Assembly (NCBI GenBank): GCA_015223225.1
Contig: JADFCQ010000007.1
Location: forward strand, 186,001 to 250,000
Direction of reading: 5' to 3'
Length of the DNA stretch: 64,000 nt
Origin: Acetobacteraceae bacterium H6797
GTDB lineage: Bacteria > Pseudomonadota > Alphaproteobacteria > Acetobacterales > Acetobacteraceae
Below, one piece after another: positions 35,787 to 46,383 of this stretch (the first letter of the stretch is position 1; every line of letters starts with the position of its first letter). A program made the translations under genes and the position numbers. The notes beneath the pieces are model-generated. The model did no database searches. It was not told the origin of the DNA and worked only from the letters and a program-made list of their open reading frames with translations.

Positions 35787-36801
35787 AGATCAGGGGCGCC
35801 GTCAGCGCGACGATATAGACGCGCACCAGATGGAAGGTGGTGACGAGCGGCACGTCGAGCAGCAGCGCCTTGGCGGTCAGCGTCATCTCCGGCATGCCGC
35901 CGGGCGAGGTGGAGAGCACCATGACGGCGGGCGGCAGGCCGGTGAGCCAGGCGAGGCTGAGGCCGAGCGCCGCGCAGCAACTGACGAGAATGACGACATG
36001 GGTGAGGGCGGCGGGAATGAAGCGGCGCATCCGGCGCATGGTCTCGCGCTCGAAGCCCATGCCGAGCGTGGCCCCCGCCGCCACCTGCGCGGCCGCGATG
36101 AGGTAATTCGGTACGCCCGAAGGCGGGTAGCCAGGCAGGGTGAAGGCGAGGCTCACCGCGATGGGCCCGATCACCCAGCCCATGCGGATGCCCACTCGGA
36201 CCATGGCCATGGCGACCAGCGCGCCGCTCACCATGAGCAGCGCGAAGCCCAGCGGCTCGAAGGGCAGGCGGGCCGAGAGCGGCTGGATATGCCCCTGGGC
36301 GCCCGCCGCCGCGAGGGCGAGGGGCATGGCGACCACGACCACCACCACGCGCAGCATCTGCGCCAGGGCGATGGGCGTGGGCTTGCCGCCATAGGCCTCC
36401 CCCATCATCGCCATCTCGGCGACGCCGCCGGGGAAGGAGGCGAAGAGCGCCGTCACCGGATCCACCCGGCCGAGCCGGGCGAGGATGCGCGATAGCAGGA
36501 TGCCGATGACGATGCTGCCGATCGCCGCGGCGATGATGACGGGCATGACGCCCGCCACATGGGCCATGACCTCCGGCGTGCCGTTGAGGCCGAGCGCCGC
36601 GCCGATCACGACGAGGCCCATATTGCGCAGCCAGCGGGAAGTGGCGACCGGCAGGTCCAGCATGCGGGCGGTGGCGATGGTCAGGAGCGCGCCGATCATC
36701 CAGGGCAGGGGGGTGCCGAGGGAGAAGCAGGCCGCCCCGCCCGCCGTCGCCAACCCATAGCCCAGCGAGAGTCGCCCGATCCTGCCGCCTAAACCCGTCA
36801 T
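35737..36801 (-). CDS. AbrB/PF05145-type membrane protein
   Basis: A 354-residue protein with about ten membrane helices in two repeats. Signatures are PLPWMIGALLTIATARMLDL, FASFPGGVAEMAMMGEAYGG and, in the second repeat, LSTSPGGMPEMTLTAKALLL; the repeated SxPGGxxEM motif is typical. Databases often call this family 'AbrB transcriptional regulator' or 'ammonia monooxygenase', but it is a membrane protein, probably a transporter. Its 3' end overlaps the LysR gene by 50 bases. Confidence 0.9.
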   Translation of the reverse strand: MTGLGGRIGRLSLGYGLATAGGAACFSLGTPLPWMIGALLTIATARMLDLPVATSRWLRNMGLVVIGAALGLNGTPEVMAHVAGVMPVIIAAAIGSIVIGILLSRILARLGRVDPVTALFASFPGGVAEMAMMGEAYGGKPTPIALAQMLRVVVVVVAMPLALAAAGAQGHIQPLSARLPFEPLGFALLMVSGALVAMAMVRVGIRMGWVIGPIAVSLAFTLPGYPPSGVPNYLIAAAQVAAGATLGMGFERETMRRMRRFIPAALTHVVILVSCCAALGLSLAWLTGLPPAVMVLSTSPGGMPEMTLTAKALLLDVPLVTTFHLVRVYIVALTAPLIFKALRRRLERAPQPAE

Positions 36802-36966
36802 CGGTCTTCCGCTCCCGCCAGCGCGCCTTCATGGCCGCAGGCCCACCATCCACCAGCCCATCATCCGCTGGCCTTGCAGGCAACCGCCGTGCCAGCGGCG
36901 CCTCATGAGCAACGCAACCGGCGCCTCGGCATGGCGTTGTTACATGCGAGAGAGACGGAGGAAAGA

Positions 36967-37044
36967 CATGCGGGCTATCCTGTTGTGGATGCTGGGAATT
37001 CCTATTCCCATCCTGATCCTGCTCTACCTGTTCGGGGTTCTGTG
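36967..37044 (+). CDS. 25-residue hydrophobic membrane peptide
   Basis: A very short gene, [20 protein letters not shown] then LFGVL, with GGAGG six bases before the ATG and a U-tailed terminator directly after the stop. The peptide is one membrane helix with a central GIPIPI kink. Peptides of this pattern are, as I recall, widespread in proteobacteria but have no known role. The tight fit of ribosome site, frame and terminator makes translation likely. Confidence 0.75.
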
Positions 37045-37047
37045 ACG

Positions 37048-37078
37048 GAAAGGCGCTTCCTTCGGGCGGGCGCCTTTT
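37048..37078 (+). terminator. Terminator of the membrane peptide gene
   Basis: AAAGGCGC / GCGCCTTTTT forms an 8-bp stem with a 13-nt loop and a T5 tail, beginning four bases after the stop codon. Confidence 0.8.
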
Positions 37079-37127
37079 TCATGAGCAGGGAAGGGGCCTG
37101 AAGCGCCAGAAATCCCGCCGAAGCCCC

Positions 37128-37156
37128 CTTGTTTCCATTCGCAACCCTCAATACAT
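37128..37156 (+). promoter_or_regulatory. Possible heat-shock (RpoH) promoter of dnaK
   Basis: CTTG (37128-37131), 17 bases, then CAATACAT resembles the alphaproteobacterial sigma-32 pattern (CTTG-N17-CYTATNT) with mismatches in the -10 part. It lies 140 bases before dnaK, the expected setting. Confidence 0.4.
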
Positions 37157-37295
37157 CCCGTTCGCATCTGGCCTCTTTCCGTGTGACGGGGGAGCTGGTT
37201 CGCGAACCACTACCCCCTCCCGCCGGAAGGGATCCCAGGGGTCGGGCACGGCGCCATTCGGGCTGGGCCCAGGACCGCCGCAAAGGAGCATTCGG

Positions 37296-39215
<1,920 letters not shown>

Positions 39216-39406
39216 TCCCTACAGGCTGGGCCCAGGCCGGGGCGAACCCCGGCCTCACGGCGAGGACATGATCGCGCCCGGTTCGGTAACCCCGGGCCGG
39301 GCGCGTGTCGTTTCCACAGGCCGTTTTGCGGCCCGTCGGCCCTCTTCTCCTTGCGCCGGGTGACCGGCAACCTTTACAGCCGTTTCGCGACAGGACAGGC
39401 TCGGCT

Positions 39407-40567
39407 ATGGCCAAAACCGATTACTACGAGCTGCTGGGCGTCTCCCGCGAGGCGACCGAGGACGAGCTCAAGAAGGCGTATCGCAAGCTTGCGATGAAGT
39501 ATCACCCGGACCGCAATCCGGGCGACAAGGAAGCCGAAGCGAAGTTCAAGGACATCACCGAGGCCTACGAGGTTCTCAAGGACGGCGAGAAGCGCGCCGC
39601 CTATGACCGTTACGGCCATGCCGCCTTCGACCCCTCCGCCGGCGGCGGTGGTGGCGCTGGCGGCTTCGGGGGCGGCGGTTTCGGCGGCACGCCTTTCGAC
39701 GACATCTTCGAGGAAATGTTCGGCCGCTTCGGCGGCGGGCGCGGCGGCGGCGGCCAGCGCGCGGCCTCGGGCCGGGGCAGTGATCTGCGCCAGCAGGTCG
39801 AGATCACGCTGGAAGAGGCCTATTCCGGCACCAAGAAGACCATCCGCGTGCCCAGCTCCGTCGCCTGCGAGGCCTGCACGGGCACCGGCGCCGAGGGCGG
39901 CAAGGCCAATGTGCAGACCTGCCCGACCTGTAACGGCGCCGGCAAGGTGCGCGCGCAGCAGGGCTTCTTCCTGATCGAGCGCACCTGCCCGACCTGTAAC
40001 GGCCAGGGCCGCATCATCAAGAACCCCTGCAAGGTCTGCGCCGGTTCCGGCCGCACCCAGCGGGACCGCACGCTCAACGTCACCATCCCGGCGGGCGTCG
40101 AGGACGGCACGCGCATTCGCCTTTCGGGCGAGGGCGAGGCCGGCTTGCGCGGTGCTCCGGCGGGCGATCTCTATGTCGATGTCGCGGTGAAGGCCCATGC
40201 GCTCTTCCAGCGCGACGGGGCGAATATCTTCGTCCGCGTGCCGCTGCGCATGACGCAGGCGGCGCTGGGCGGCGATGTCGAGGTGCCGCTGGTCGATGGC
40301 GGCCGCGCGCGGGTGACGATCCCCTCCGGCACGCAGACGGGCGACCAGTTCCGCCTGCGCGGCAAGGGCTTCTCGGTGCTGCGCAGCCACGCCAAGGGCG
40401 ACATGTATGTCCAGGTGGCGGTCGAGACGCCGCAGAACCTCAATGCCAAGCAGCGCGAGTTGCTGGAGCAGTTCGAGGCCGAGGCCGTGAAGTCCGGCAA
40501 GTCCAGCCCCGAGAGCGAAGGCTTCTTCGCGAAGGTGCGGGATTTCTGGGACGGCCTGGGCCGGTAA
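39407..40567 (+). CDS. dnaJ: Chaperone DnaJ (Hsp40)
   Basis: A 386-residue type I DnaJ. The J domain occupies residues 1-70 with the HPD motif ([10 protein letters not shown] near 34). A Gly/Phe-rich linker follows ([15 protein letters not shown]). The zinc domain has four CxxCxGxG-type repeats ([32 protein letters not shown], about 150-215). The C-terminal substrate domain ends [11 protein letters not shown]. It delivers clients to DnaK. The ATG at 39407 is fixed by the J domain; upstream in-frame sequence is unrelated. A perfect 13-bp hairpin follows the stop. Confidence 0.98.
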   Translation: MAKTDYYELLGVSREATEDELKKAYRKLAMKYHPDRNPGDKEAEAKFKDITEAYEVLKDGEKRAAYDRYGHAAFDPSAGGGGGAGGFGGGGFGGTPFDDIFEEMFGRFGGGRGGGGQRAASGRGSDLRQQVEITLEEAYSGTKKTIRVPSSVACEACTGTGAEGGKANVQTCPTCNGAGKVRAQQGFFLIERTCPTCNGQGRIIKNPCKVCAGSGRTQRDRTLNVTIPAGVEDGTRIRLSGEGEAGLRGAPAGDLYVDVAVKAHALFQRDGANIFVRVPLRMTQAALGGDVEVPLVDGGRARVTIPSGTQTGDQFRLRGKGFSVLRSHAKGDMYVQVAVETPQNLNAKQRELLEQFEAEAVKSGKSSPESEGFFAKVRDFWDGLGR

Positions 40568-40569
40568 TT

Positions 40570-40702
40570 AAAGGGGGAAGAAGGAATTCTTCCCCCTTTA
40601 GAACCCCCATCATCTTCTTCTGAATTTTGGTACCGGAGGCGGACAGCGTCCGCCGGGAACCGATGGAAAAAAGATGGGGCCCGGGGGAATTCCTTCCCTC
40701 GG
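40570..40702. repeat. BIME-like composite of inverted REP-type elements
   Basis: Left arm: AAAGGGGGAAGAA / TTCTTCCCCCTTT (40570-40599), a perfect 13-bp stem, then CCCCCATC (minus-strand GATGGGGG). Centre: GGCGGA-CAGCG-TCCGCC (40638-40654) flanked by GGTaCC and GGaACC. Right arm: GAAAAAAGATGGGG plus GGGGGAATTCCTTCCCTC (40666-40700). The arms are inverted copies of one element, which also occurs at 33583-33620. The left stem also suits dnaJ termination. Confidence 0.7.
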
Positions 40703-40709
40703 ACCTTCC

Positions 40710-41441
40710 TCAGACCTTCAACGTCCCCTTCGTCGCCGCCTCATACCGCTCCGCGACCTTCTCCCAGTTCACGACCTTCCACCACGCCGCCAGGTAGTCC
40801 GGACGGCGGTTCTGGTAGCGGAGGTAATAGGCGTGTTCCCAGACATCGTTGCCGAAGAGTGCCCGGCCGCCATCCATGAGGGGCGTGTCCTGGTTGGGCC
40901 GCGAGGCGATGGCGAGCTTGCCGCTCCGGTCGACCGTGACGAAGACCCAGCCCGAGCCGAAGACGCGGGCGCCGGCGCCGTTGAAGTCGGTCTTGAGCTT
41001 CTCGAAGCCGCCGAGGTCGCGGTCGATGGCGGCCTTGAGGTCGCCCTTGGGCTCCTCGCCCGTTCCGCCCATCACCTGCCAGAACATGCTGTGGTTCGTA
41101 TGCCCGCCGCCATTGTTGCGCAGCGCGGTGCGGACGCTGTCCGGCGCCTCGTTGAGCTTGGCGAGAAGCTCCTCAATGGGGAGCTTGGCCAACTCGCCAT
41201 GGTCCTTCAGCGCGGTGTTCAGGTTGGTGACATAGGCGGCGTGGTGGCGGCCATGGTGGATCTCCATGGTCTGTGCGTCGATCGCCGCCTCATTGGCATT
41301 GGGCGCATAGGGCAGGGGCGGGAGGGTGAAGGGCCCGCTCGGAGCGGCCGCCTGGGCATAGGCCGGGCGTCGGAGCGCGGCGGCACCACCCAGCGCCATG
41401 GCGCCGAGCAGCAGGGAACGACGGGACGCGGCGATGGTCAT
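40710..41441 (-). CDS. Exported Fe/Mn superoxide dismutase
   Basis: A 243-residue SOD with an N-terminal signal MTIAASRRSLLLGAMALGGA ending near AYAQAA; the SRRSLLL pattern fits Tat export of a folded metalloprotein. The metal ligands lie in IHHGRHHAAYVTNLN, NNGGGHTNHSMFW and DVWEHAYYL; NQDTPLM places Gln at the position typical of Mn-type enzymes. It would remove superoxide in the periplasm. GGAGG lies eight bases before the ATG. Most SodA/SodB proteins lack a signal peptide, so this form is unusual. The gene converges on dnaJ. Confidence 0.93.
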   Translation of the reverse strand: MTIAASRRSLLLGAMALGGAAALRRPAYAQAAAPSGPFTLPPLPYAPNANEAAIDAQTMEIHHGRHHAAYVTNLNTALKDHGELAKLPIEELLAKLNEAPDSVRTALRNNGGGHTNHSMFWQVMGGTGEEPKGDLKAAIDRDLGGFEKLKTDFNGAGARVFGSGWVFVTVDRSGKLAIASRPNQDTPLMDGGRALFGNDVWEHAYYLRYQNRRPDYLAAWWKVVNWEKVAERYEAATKGTLKV

Positions 41442-41539
41442 GGCTGAATCCTCCGTTTTATGGCCCTTCGGAGATGGGGCCGTGTCGCAGGATGGTAAGG
41501 CGGCGTCCCGCCAGGGAAGCGAGATTTTATGAGCGGCGG

Positions 41540-42868
41540 TTAATGTAGTGCCAGCCGGGCCAAAAGCCCGCCCAGCGCCGCGATGCCTAGCACCGTCGCG
41601 GTGCCGAGGCGGAAGCGAAACACGGCGACGGCGGCGAGGAGCGCGATGGTGAGCGCCGCGAGGTCGATGCTGGCGAGGACGGGCACGTCGAAGGGCCCGA
41701 TTTTCCGCATGTCGCCGAAGATCACATGCAGGCCGAACCAGAGCGCGAGCTGGCCGATGACGCCCACCACGGCGGCGGTGACGGCGGCCAGCGCGCCGGC
41801 CAGTTTGGGGCTGCCACGCATCTCCTCGATGAAGGGCGCGCCGAGGAAAATCCAGGCGAAGCAGGGCATGAAGGTGACCCAGAGGGTCAGCAGCGAGGCC
41901 AGCACGCCGCCCCGCGCGCCGTCATGCGCGAAGCCGGCCATGAAGCCCACGAATTGCAGCACGAGGATGAGCGGGCCGGGGGTGGTTTCGGCCAAGCCCA
42001 GCCCCGCGAGCATGGCTTCGGCCGAGAGCCAGCCATAGGCCTCGACCGCCGCCTGGGCGACATAGGCCAGCACGGCATAGGCGCCGCCGAAGGTCACCAC
42101 CGCCATGATGGAGAAGAAGCGCCCGATGGCGGCATAGGGTTGGCTGCCCAACAGCAGCAGCAGCCCGACGGGGGCGAGCCAGAGCAGCACGCAGGCCCAG
42201 CCGGCCCGCCAGGCGCTGATCGCGAGGCGCCGCGGCCGACCGGGATCGGCGGCGAGAACCGCATCGAGCAGCGCGGGCGGCCCTTCCTTCCCGGCGCCGC
42301 CATGGCCCTTGGCCTGGAACCAGCCCGGCCAGAGGAAGCCCAGCGCCAGGGCCGCGAGCACCACGATGGGAAAGGGGATCTTGAGCAGGAACAGGGCGAG
42401 GAAGGCCGCGATAGCCAGCACACGCGAGGCCGCCCCATGCAGCGCCCGGCTGGCCAGCCGGTGCAGCGCCTGCACCACCAGCACGAGCACGGCCGCCTTG
42501 AGCCCGAAGAAGAGCCCATCGACCAGCGGCACCTCGCCCAGCATGGCGTAGAGCGCGGAGAGGGCCAGCATCACGGCCGCGCCGGGCAGGACGAAGAGCG
42601 TGCCTGCGATGATGCCGCCCTTCACCCCATGCATCAGCCAGCCGAGATAGGTGGCGAGCTGCATGGCCTCGGGGCCGGGCAGGAGGGTGCAGAAATTCAG
42701 GGCGTGCAGGAAGCGCGTGTCGGAGACCCAGTGCCGCTCCTCCACCACCTCGCGATGCATGACCGCGATCTGCGCGGCCGGGCCGCCGAAAGAGAGCAGG
42801 CCGACGCGGGCCCAGAGGCGGAAGGCCTCGCCGAGGCTCGGCATGGCGGGAGTGGGGCTGGCATCCAT
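41540..42868 (-). CDS. chrA: Chromate transporter family protein ChrA
   Basis: A 442-residue CHR protein with two homologous halves and about 10-12 helices. The N-terminal half has RVGLLSFGGPAAQIAVMHRE and LLPGPEAMQLATYLGWLMHG; the second half has VVTFGGAYAVLAYVAQAAVE and LAETTPGPLILVLQFVGFMAG, the repeated FGG / PGP pattern. ChrA exports chromate, or sulfate-like anions, from the cytoplasm. The ATG at 42868 follows GGGAGG by nine bases. No chrB regulator lies nearby, so chromate resistance in this strain is not certain. Confidence 0.93.
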   Translation of the reverse strand: MDASPTPAMPSLGEAFRLWARVGLLSFGGPAAQIAVMHREVVEERHWVSDTRFLHALNFCTLLPGPEAMQLATYLGWLMHGVKGGIIAGTLFVLPGAAVMLALSALYAMLGEVPLVDGLFFGLKAAVLVLVVQALHRLASRALHGAASRVLAIAAFLALFLLKIPFPIVVLAALALGFLWPGWFQAKGHGGAGKEGPPALLDAVLAADPGRPRRLAISAWRAGWACVLLWLAPVGLLLLLGSQPYAAIGRFFSIMAVVTFGGAYAVLAYVAQAAVEAYGWLSAEAMLAGLGLAETTPGPLILVLQFVGFMAGFAHDGARGGVLASLLTLWVTFMPCFAWIFLGAPFIEEMRGSPKLAGALAAVTAAVVGVIGQLALWFGLHVIFGDMRKIGPFDVPVLASIDLAALTIALLAAVAVFRFRLGTATVLGIAALGGLLARLALH

Positions 42869-43169
42869 AGGCTTACGCCTCCCGTTTCGGCCGTGCCTGA
42901 GCCTGGCAGGGCTGGGGATGGGCGCAGGCTTGGTCAGGCGGGTGCCTGGCTGACGGCGCGCCTGCGGCAGGCGCCGTATCGCCTGCATAGCGCGGTAGCC
43001 CGCCGCCGGGGAAGAGCGGCTTGCGTGACGGTTCGGCGGCGCCCGCGTTTCCCGCTGGTTGCGCCTGCCTTGCGTGCCCCGCGCTGGCGCTTTCGGCGCG
43101 GAAACCCTAAATGCCACCGCAACCCAGCCTGCCGCTCGCCCCGGCGTTTGCTTGATCAGGAGAACGCCC

Positions 43170-44798
43170 TTGTCCGACGCGCCGACCGTCTCGACCCCGC
43201 AGACCCGCGCCGCCGCCGAGGCCGCCCGCCGCCGGACCTTCGCGATCATCGCGCATCCTGACGCCGGCAAGACGACGCTGACGGAAAAGCTCCTGCTCTT
43301 CGGCGGCGCCATCCAGCTCGCGGGCGCCATCCGCGCCAAGGGCCAGCAGCGCCGCACGCGCTCGGACTGGATCAAGATCGAGCAGGAGCGCGGCATTTCG
43401 GTCGCCACCTCGGTCATGACCTTCGAGCGCGACGGGCGGGTGTTCAATCTGCTCGACACGCCGGGCCACGAGGACTTCTCCGAGGATACCTACCGCACGC
43501 TGACCGCCGTGGACGCCGCCATCATGGTGCTGGACGGCGCGAAGGGCATCGAGGCGCAGACGCGGAAGCTCTTCGAGGTCTGCCGCCTGCGCGACATCCC
43601 CATCGTCACCTTCATCAACAAGATGGACCGCGAGACGCGGGATTCCTTCGAGCTGCTGGACGAGATAGAGAAGACCCTGGCGCTGGACGTCGTCCCCGCC
43701 GCCTGGCCGGTGGGCTATGGGCGCGACCTCAAGGGCGTCTACGACATTCTCAACCCCTCGCTGCGCCTGCTGACGGAGGATGGCGAGAAGATCGTCCCGG
43801 TTTCAGGCCTGGATGACCCGAAGATCGACGAGCTGGTGCCCGCCGATGTCGCCGCCACGCTGCGCGAGCAGGCGGAGCTGGCCGGGGGCGCCTATCCGGA
43901 ATTCGACCCCAAGGCCTTCCTCGAGGGCACGATGACGCCGGTCTATTTCGGCTCGGCGCTGCGCGATTTTGGCGTGGGCCAGCTTCTGGACGGGCTCGGC
44001 CGCTTCGCGCCGCCGCCGCGCCCCCGCCCGGCAGATGCCCGCGAGGTCCAGCCGGCCGAGGATGCGCTGACGGGCTTCGTCTTCAAGGTCCAGGCGAATA
44101 TGGACCCGAACCACCGCGACCGCGTGGCCTTCTTCCGCATCTGCTCCGGCCGGCTGGAGAAGGGCGTGCGGCTGAAGCAGGTGCGCACGGGCAAGCAGAT
44201 CCCGGTCAACGCGCCGCTCTTCTTCTTCGGCGCCGATCGCCAGGTGGCGGAAGAGGCCTGGCCGGGCGACGTGGTGGGCATCGCCAATCACGGCGTGCTG
44301 CGCATCGGCGATACGTTGACCTCGGGCGAGGCCATTAATTTCCGTGGTGTGCCGAGCTTCGCGCCGGAAATCCTGCGCCGCATCCGCCTGGAAGACCCGA
44401 TGCTGGCCAAGAAGGCCCGCAAGGCGCTTTCGGAACTGGCCGATGAGGGCGTGCTGCAGCTCTTCAAGCCGCTGGACGGCTCCTGGCCCATCGTCGGCGT
44501 GGTCGGGCAGCTGCAGCTCGACGTGCTGCAGAGCCGCCTGCTCGCCGAATATGGTGCGCCCGTCGGCTTCGAGGGCGTGCAGTGGGACATGCTCCGCTGG
44601 GTGGGCGCCGAGGACAAGGCGGAGCTGGCGAAGTTCAGCAAGATCTTCTTCAACGACATGGCCGAGGACCATGACGGGGAGCAGGTCGTCTTCTTCACCT
44701 CCAACTGGCGGCGCCAGCAGGCGGAGGAGAACTATCCGAAGCTGAAGTTCATGAAGGTCCGCGAGCAGCACGGCATCGAGGTGATGACGCGGAACTGA
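43170..44798 (+). CDS. prfC: Peptide chain release factor 3
   Basis: A 542-residue GTPase starting at TTG with AGGAG seven bases upstream. The G motifs are AHPDAGKTTL (about residues 29-38), the switch I region RGISVATSV, DTPGHEDF and NKMDRE. The long C-terminal part matches RF3: FRGVPSFAPEILRRI and WPIVGVVGQLQLDVLQSRL. It releases RF1/RF2 from ribosomes after termination. It is monocistronic and diverges from chrA. Confidence 0.97.
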   Translation: MSDAPTVSTPQTRAAAEAARRRTFAIIAHPDAGKTTLTEKLLLFGGAIQLAGAIRAKGQQRRTRSDWIKIEQERGISVATSVMTFERDGRVFNLLDTPGHEDFSEDTYRTLTAVDAAIMVLDGAKGIEAQTRKLFEVCRLRDIPIVTFINKMDRETRDSFELLDEIEKTLALDVVPAAWPVGYGRDLKGVYDILNPSLRLLTEDGEKIVPVSGLDDPKIDELVPADVAATLREQAELAGGAYPEFDPKAFLEGTMTPVYFGSALRDFGVGQLLDGLGRFAPPPRPRPADAREVQPAEDALTGFVFKVQANMDPNHRDRVAFFRICSGRLEKGVRLKQVRTGKQIPVNAPLFFFGADRQVAEEAWPGDVVGIANHGVLRIGDTLTSGEAINFRGVPSFAPEILRRIRLEDPMLAKKARKALSELADEGVLQLFKPLDGSWPIVGVVGQLQLDVLQSRLLAEYGAPVGFEGVQWDMLRWVGAEDKAELAKFSKIFFNDMAEDHDGEQVVFFTSNWRRQQAEENYPKLKFMKVREQHGIEVMTRN

Positions 44799-44865
44799 AA
44801 GCAAGAGCCGGCAGGCGCGGCCCCTTTCCTTCGTTATAGTGGCGCGGTTTCCAGGGGAGCGCGCC

Positions 44866-45669
44866 ATGGCGAAGAGCAGCGGGACGATCAGGGTCGGTAT
44901 CGGCGGCTGGACCTACGAGCCCTGGCGCGGGGCATTCTACCCCGACAAATGGCCGCAGAAGCGCGAGCTGGAATATGCGGCCGGCAAGCTGACCTCCATC
45001 GAGGTCAACGGCACCTATTACGGCTCCCAGAAGCCGGAGACCTTCGCGAAATGGCATGACGAGACGCCGGAGGGCTTCGTCTTCTCCCTCAAGGCGCCCC
45101 GTTTCGCGACCAATCGCCGCGTGCTGGCCGAGGGCGGGGAGACCATCGAGCGCTTCTTCGCCAGTGGCCTCACCGAGCTGAAGCAGAAGCTCGGGCCGAT
45201 CAACTGGCAGCTCGCGCCGACCAAGAAATTCGACCCTGCGGATATCGAGGCCTTCTTCAAGCTCATGCCGAAGGAACTGGGCGGGTTGAAACTGCGCCAT
45301 GTGGTGGAGGCGCGGCACGAGAGCTTCCGGCACCCGGAATTCATCGACCTGGCCAAGGCCCATGGCGTGGCCATCGTCGTCGCGGGGGATGCCGAATACC
45401 CGCAATTCGCCGATGTGACGGCCCCCTTCGTCTATGCCCGGATCATGGGGACCAAGGAGGGCGAGGCGCTCGGCTACTCCAAGAAGGCCCTCGACACCTG
45501 GGCGAAGCGCGCCAAGGCCTGGGCGGCCGGCGAGGTGCCGGAGGGGCTGGAGACCGCCACGCCCCAGAGGGCGGACGGCAAGGCGCGGGACGTGTTTCTC
45601 TATGTCATCAGCGGCCACAAGGTGATGAACCCCGCCGCCGCCATGGCGCTCATGGAGCGCCTTGGCTGA
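44866..45669 (+). CDS. DUF72-family protein
   Basis: A 267-residue TIM-barrel protein of the DUF72/YecE family. Evidence: IRVGIGGWTYEPWRGAFYP at the start, LTSIEVNGTYYGSQKPETF, FVFSLKAPRFATNRRVL and LRHVVEARHESFRHPEF. Its biochemical role is not known. GGGAG lies six bases before the ATG at 44866, and the family begins there. It follows prfC after 67 bases with no terminator that I can see, so read-through is possible. Confidence 0.93.
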   Translation: MAKSSGTIRVGIGGWTYEPWRGAFYPDKWPQKRELEYAAGKLTSIEVNGTYYGSQKPETFAKWHDETPEGFVFSLKAPRFATNRRVLAEGGETIERFFASGLTELKQKLGPINWQLAPTKKFDPADIEAFFKLMPKELGGLKLRHVVEARHESFRHPEFIDLAKAHGVAIVVAGDAEYPQFADVTAPFVYARIMGTKEGEALGYSKKALDTWAKRAKAWAAGEVPEGLETATPQRADGKARDVFLYVISGHKVMNPAAAMALMERLG

Positions 45670-45760
45670 TGCCCTGATCCTGACGCGAAGTTGCCCTTTC
45701 CCGACCGCAGGCGGGGGCTCTCATCCGGCTTCCCACTCCAGCAGGATGAGGACCCGAGCC

Positions 45761-46135
45761 ATGAGCATCACCCGCCGACGTTTCGCGACACTCGCCATTT
45801 CCGCGCTGGCGCTCGGCGCCGTCCCGCTCGCCGGCGCCAAGGCCCAGGGGTGGTCGCAGGAATGGTATGACGAGCAGGAGCGCCGCCGCCAGGAATGGGA
45901 GCGGATGCAGCGCGAGCGCGACCGCGAGGCCCAGGAAAGGCAGCGCGAGGCCTGGGAACGCGAACGGGAAGCCCGGGAGCGCCAGCGCCAATGGGCCGAG
46001 GAGCAGCGCCGCCGCGCCGAGGAGGAAGAGCGCCTGCGGGCCGAGGCTTGGCGCCGCGACCAGGAGGAGCGCCGCCGCTGGGAAGATGAACAGCGACGCC
46101 GTGCCTGGGAGGAAGCCCAGCGGCGCGGCTGGTGA
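45761..46135 (+). CDS. Exported Glu/Arg-rich single-helix protein
   Basis: A 124-residue protein. The first ~27 residues (MSITRRRFATLAISALALGA, ending AKAQ) form a Tat-like signal. The mature chain is an almost unbroken Glu/Arg/Gln/Trp helix of about 85 residues (QEWYDEQERRRQEWERMQRE and similar), with i/i+4 E-R pairs that predict a stable single alpha-helix or coiled coil. Tryptophans recur about every 8-16 residues. Such proteins often span the periplasm, but no family is recognised. GAGGA lies eight bases before the ATG. Confidence 0.72.
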   Translation: MSITRRRFATLAISALALGAVPLAGAKAQGWSQEWYDEQERRRQEWERMQRERDREAQERQREAWEREREARERQRQWAEEQRRRAEEEERLRAEAWRRDQEERRRWEDEQRRRAWEEAQRRGW

Positions 46136-46186
46136 CCGGCTTGCCTCGCCTGCCCCGGGGCGATGCCTTCGGCAAGGCCCCAAGGG

Positions 46187-46207
46187 TTCCATAAAATGGA
46201 ATTTTTT
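46187..46207 (+). terminator. AT-rich terminator hairpin
   Basis: TTCCAT-AAA-ATGGAA followed by TTTTTT ends about 70 bases past the single-helix protein gene. A GCCTT/AAGGC hairpin (46165-46178) precedes it. Confidence 0.65.
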
Positions 46208-46308
46208 GTGCCGTTATGGGGAAGGGCGCAAAAAATCACCGCTCTCACTGGGCAAGTGCCGGTGATCCGAGCAAAACTCGTCTGACTCCGCCCAGGTAGG
46301 GCAAAATT

Positions 46309-46328
46309 CAATATTGCGTGCGCGGCAA
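46309..46328 (+). promoter_or_regulatory. Palindrome upstream of the cupin-pot-hydantoinase operon
   Basis: CAATATTG (46309-46316) and the overlapping ATTGC-N7-GCAAT (46312-46328) lie 56-75 bases before the first start codon, in an AT-rich stretch unusual for this genome. A TCACCG/CGGTGA pair lies further upstream (about 46237-46266). They are candidate operator sites for the eight-gene unit. Confidence 0.4.
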
Positions 46329-46383
46329 TGCGGCGGCCACTGTGCGCCGCGCCTGGACCCCGCTCTCAGACGAGGATTGCATC

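Noticed and set aside
46200-46320. Small RNA gene between the single-helix protein and the cupin
   Set aside because: A terminator and palindromes are present, but no promoter-plus-terminator unit in the right order.
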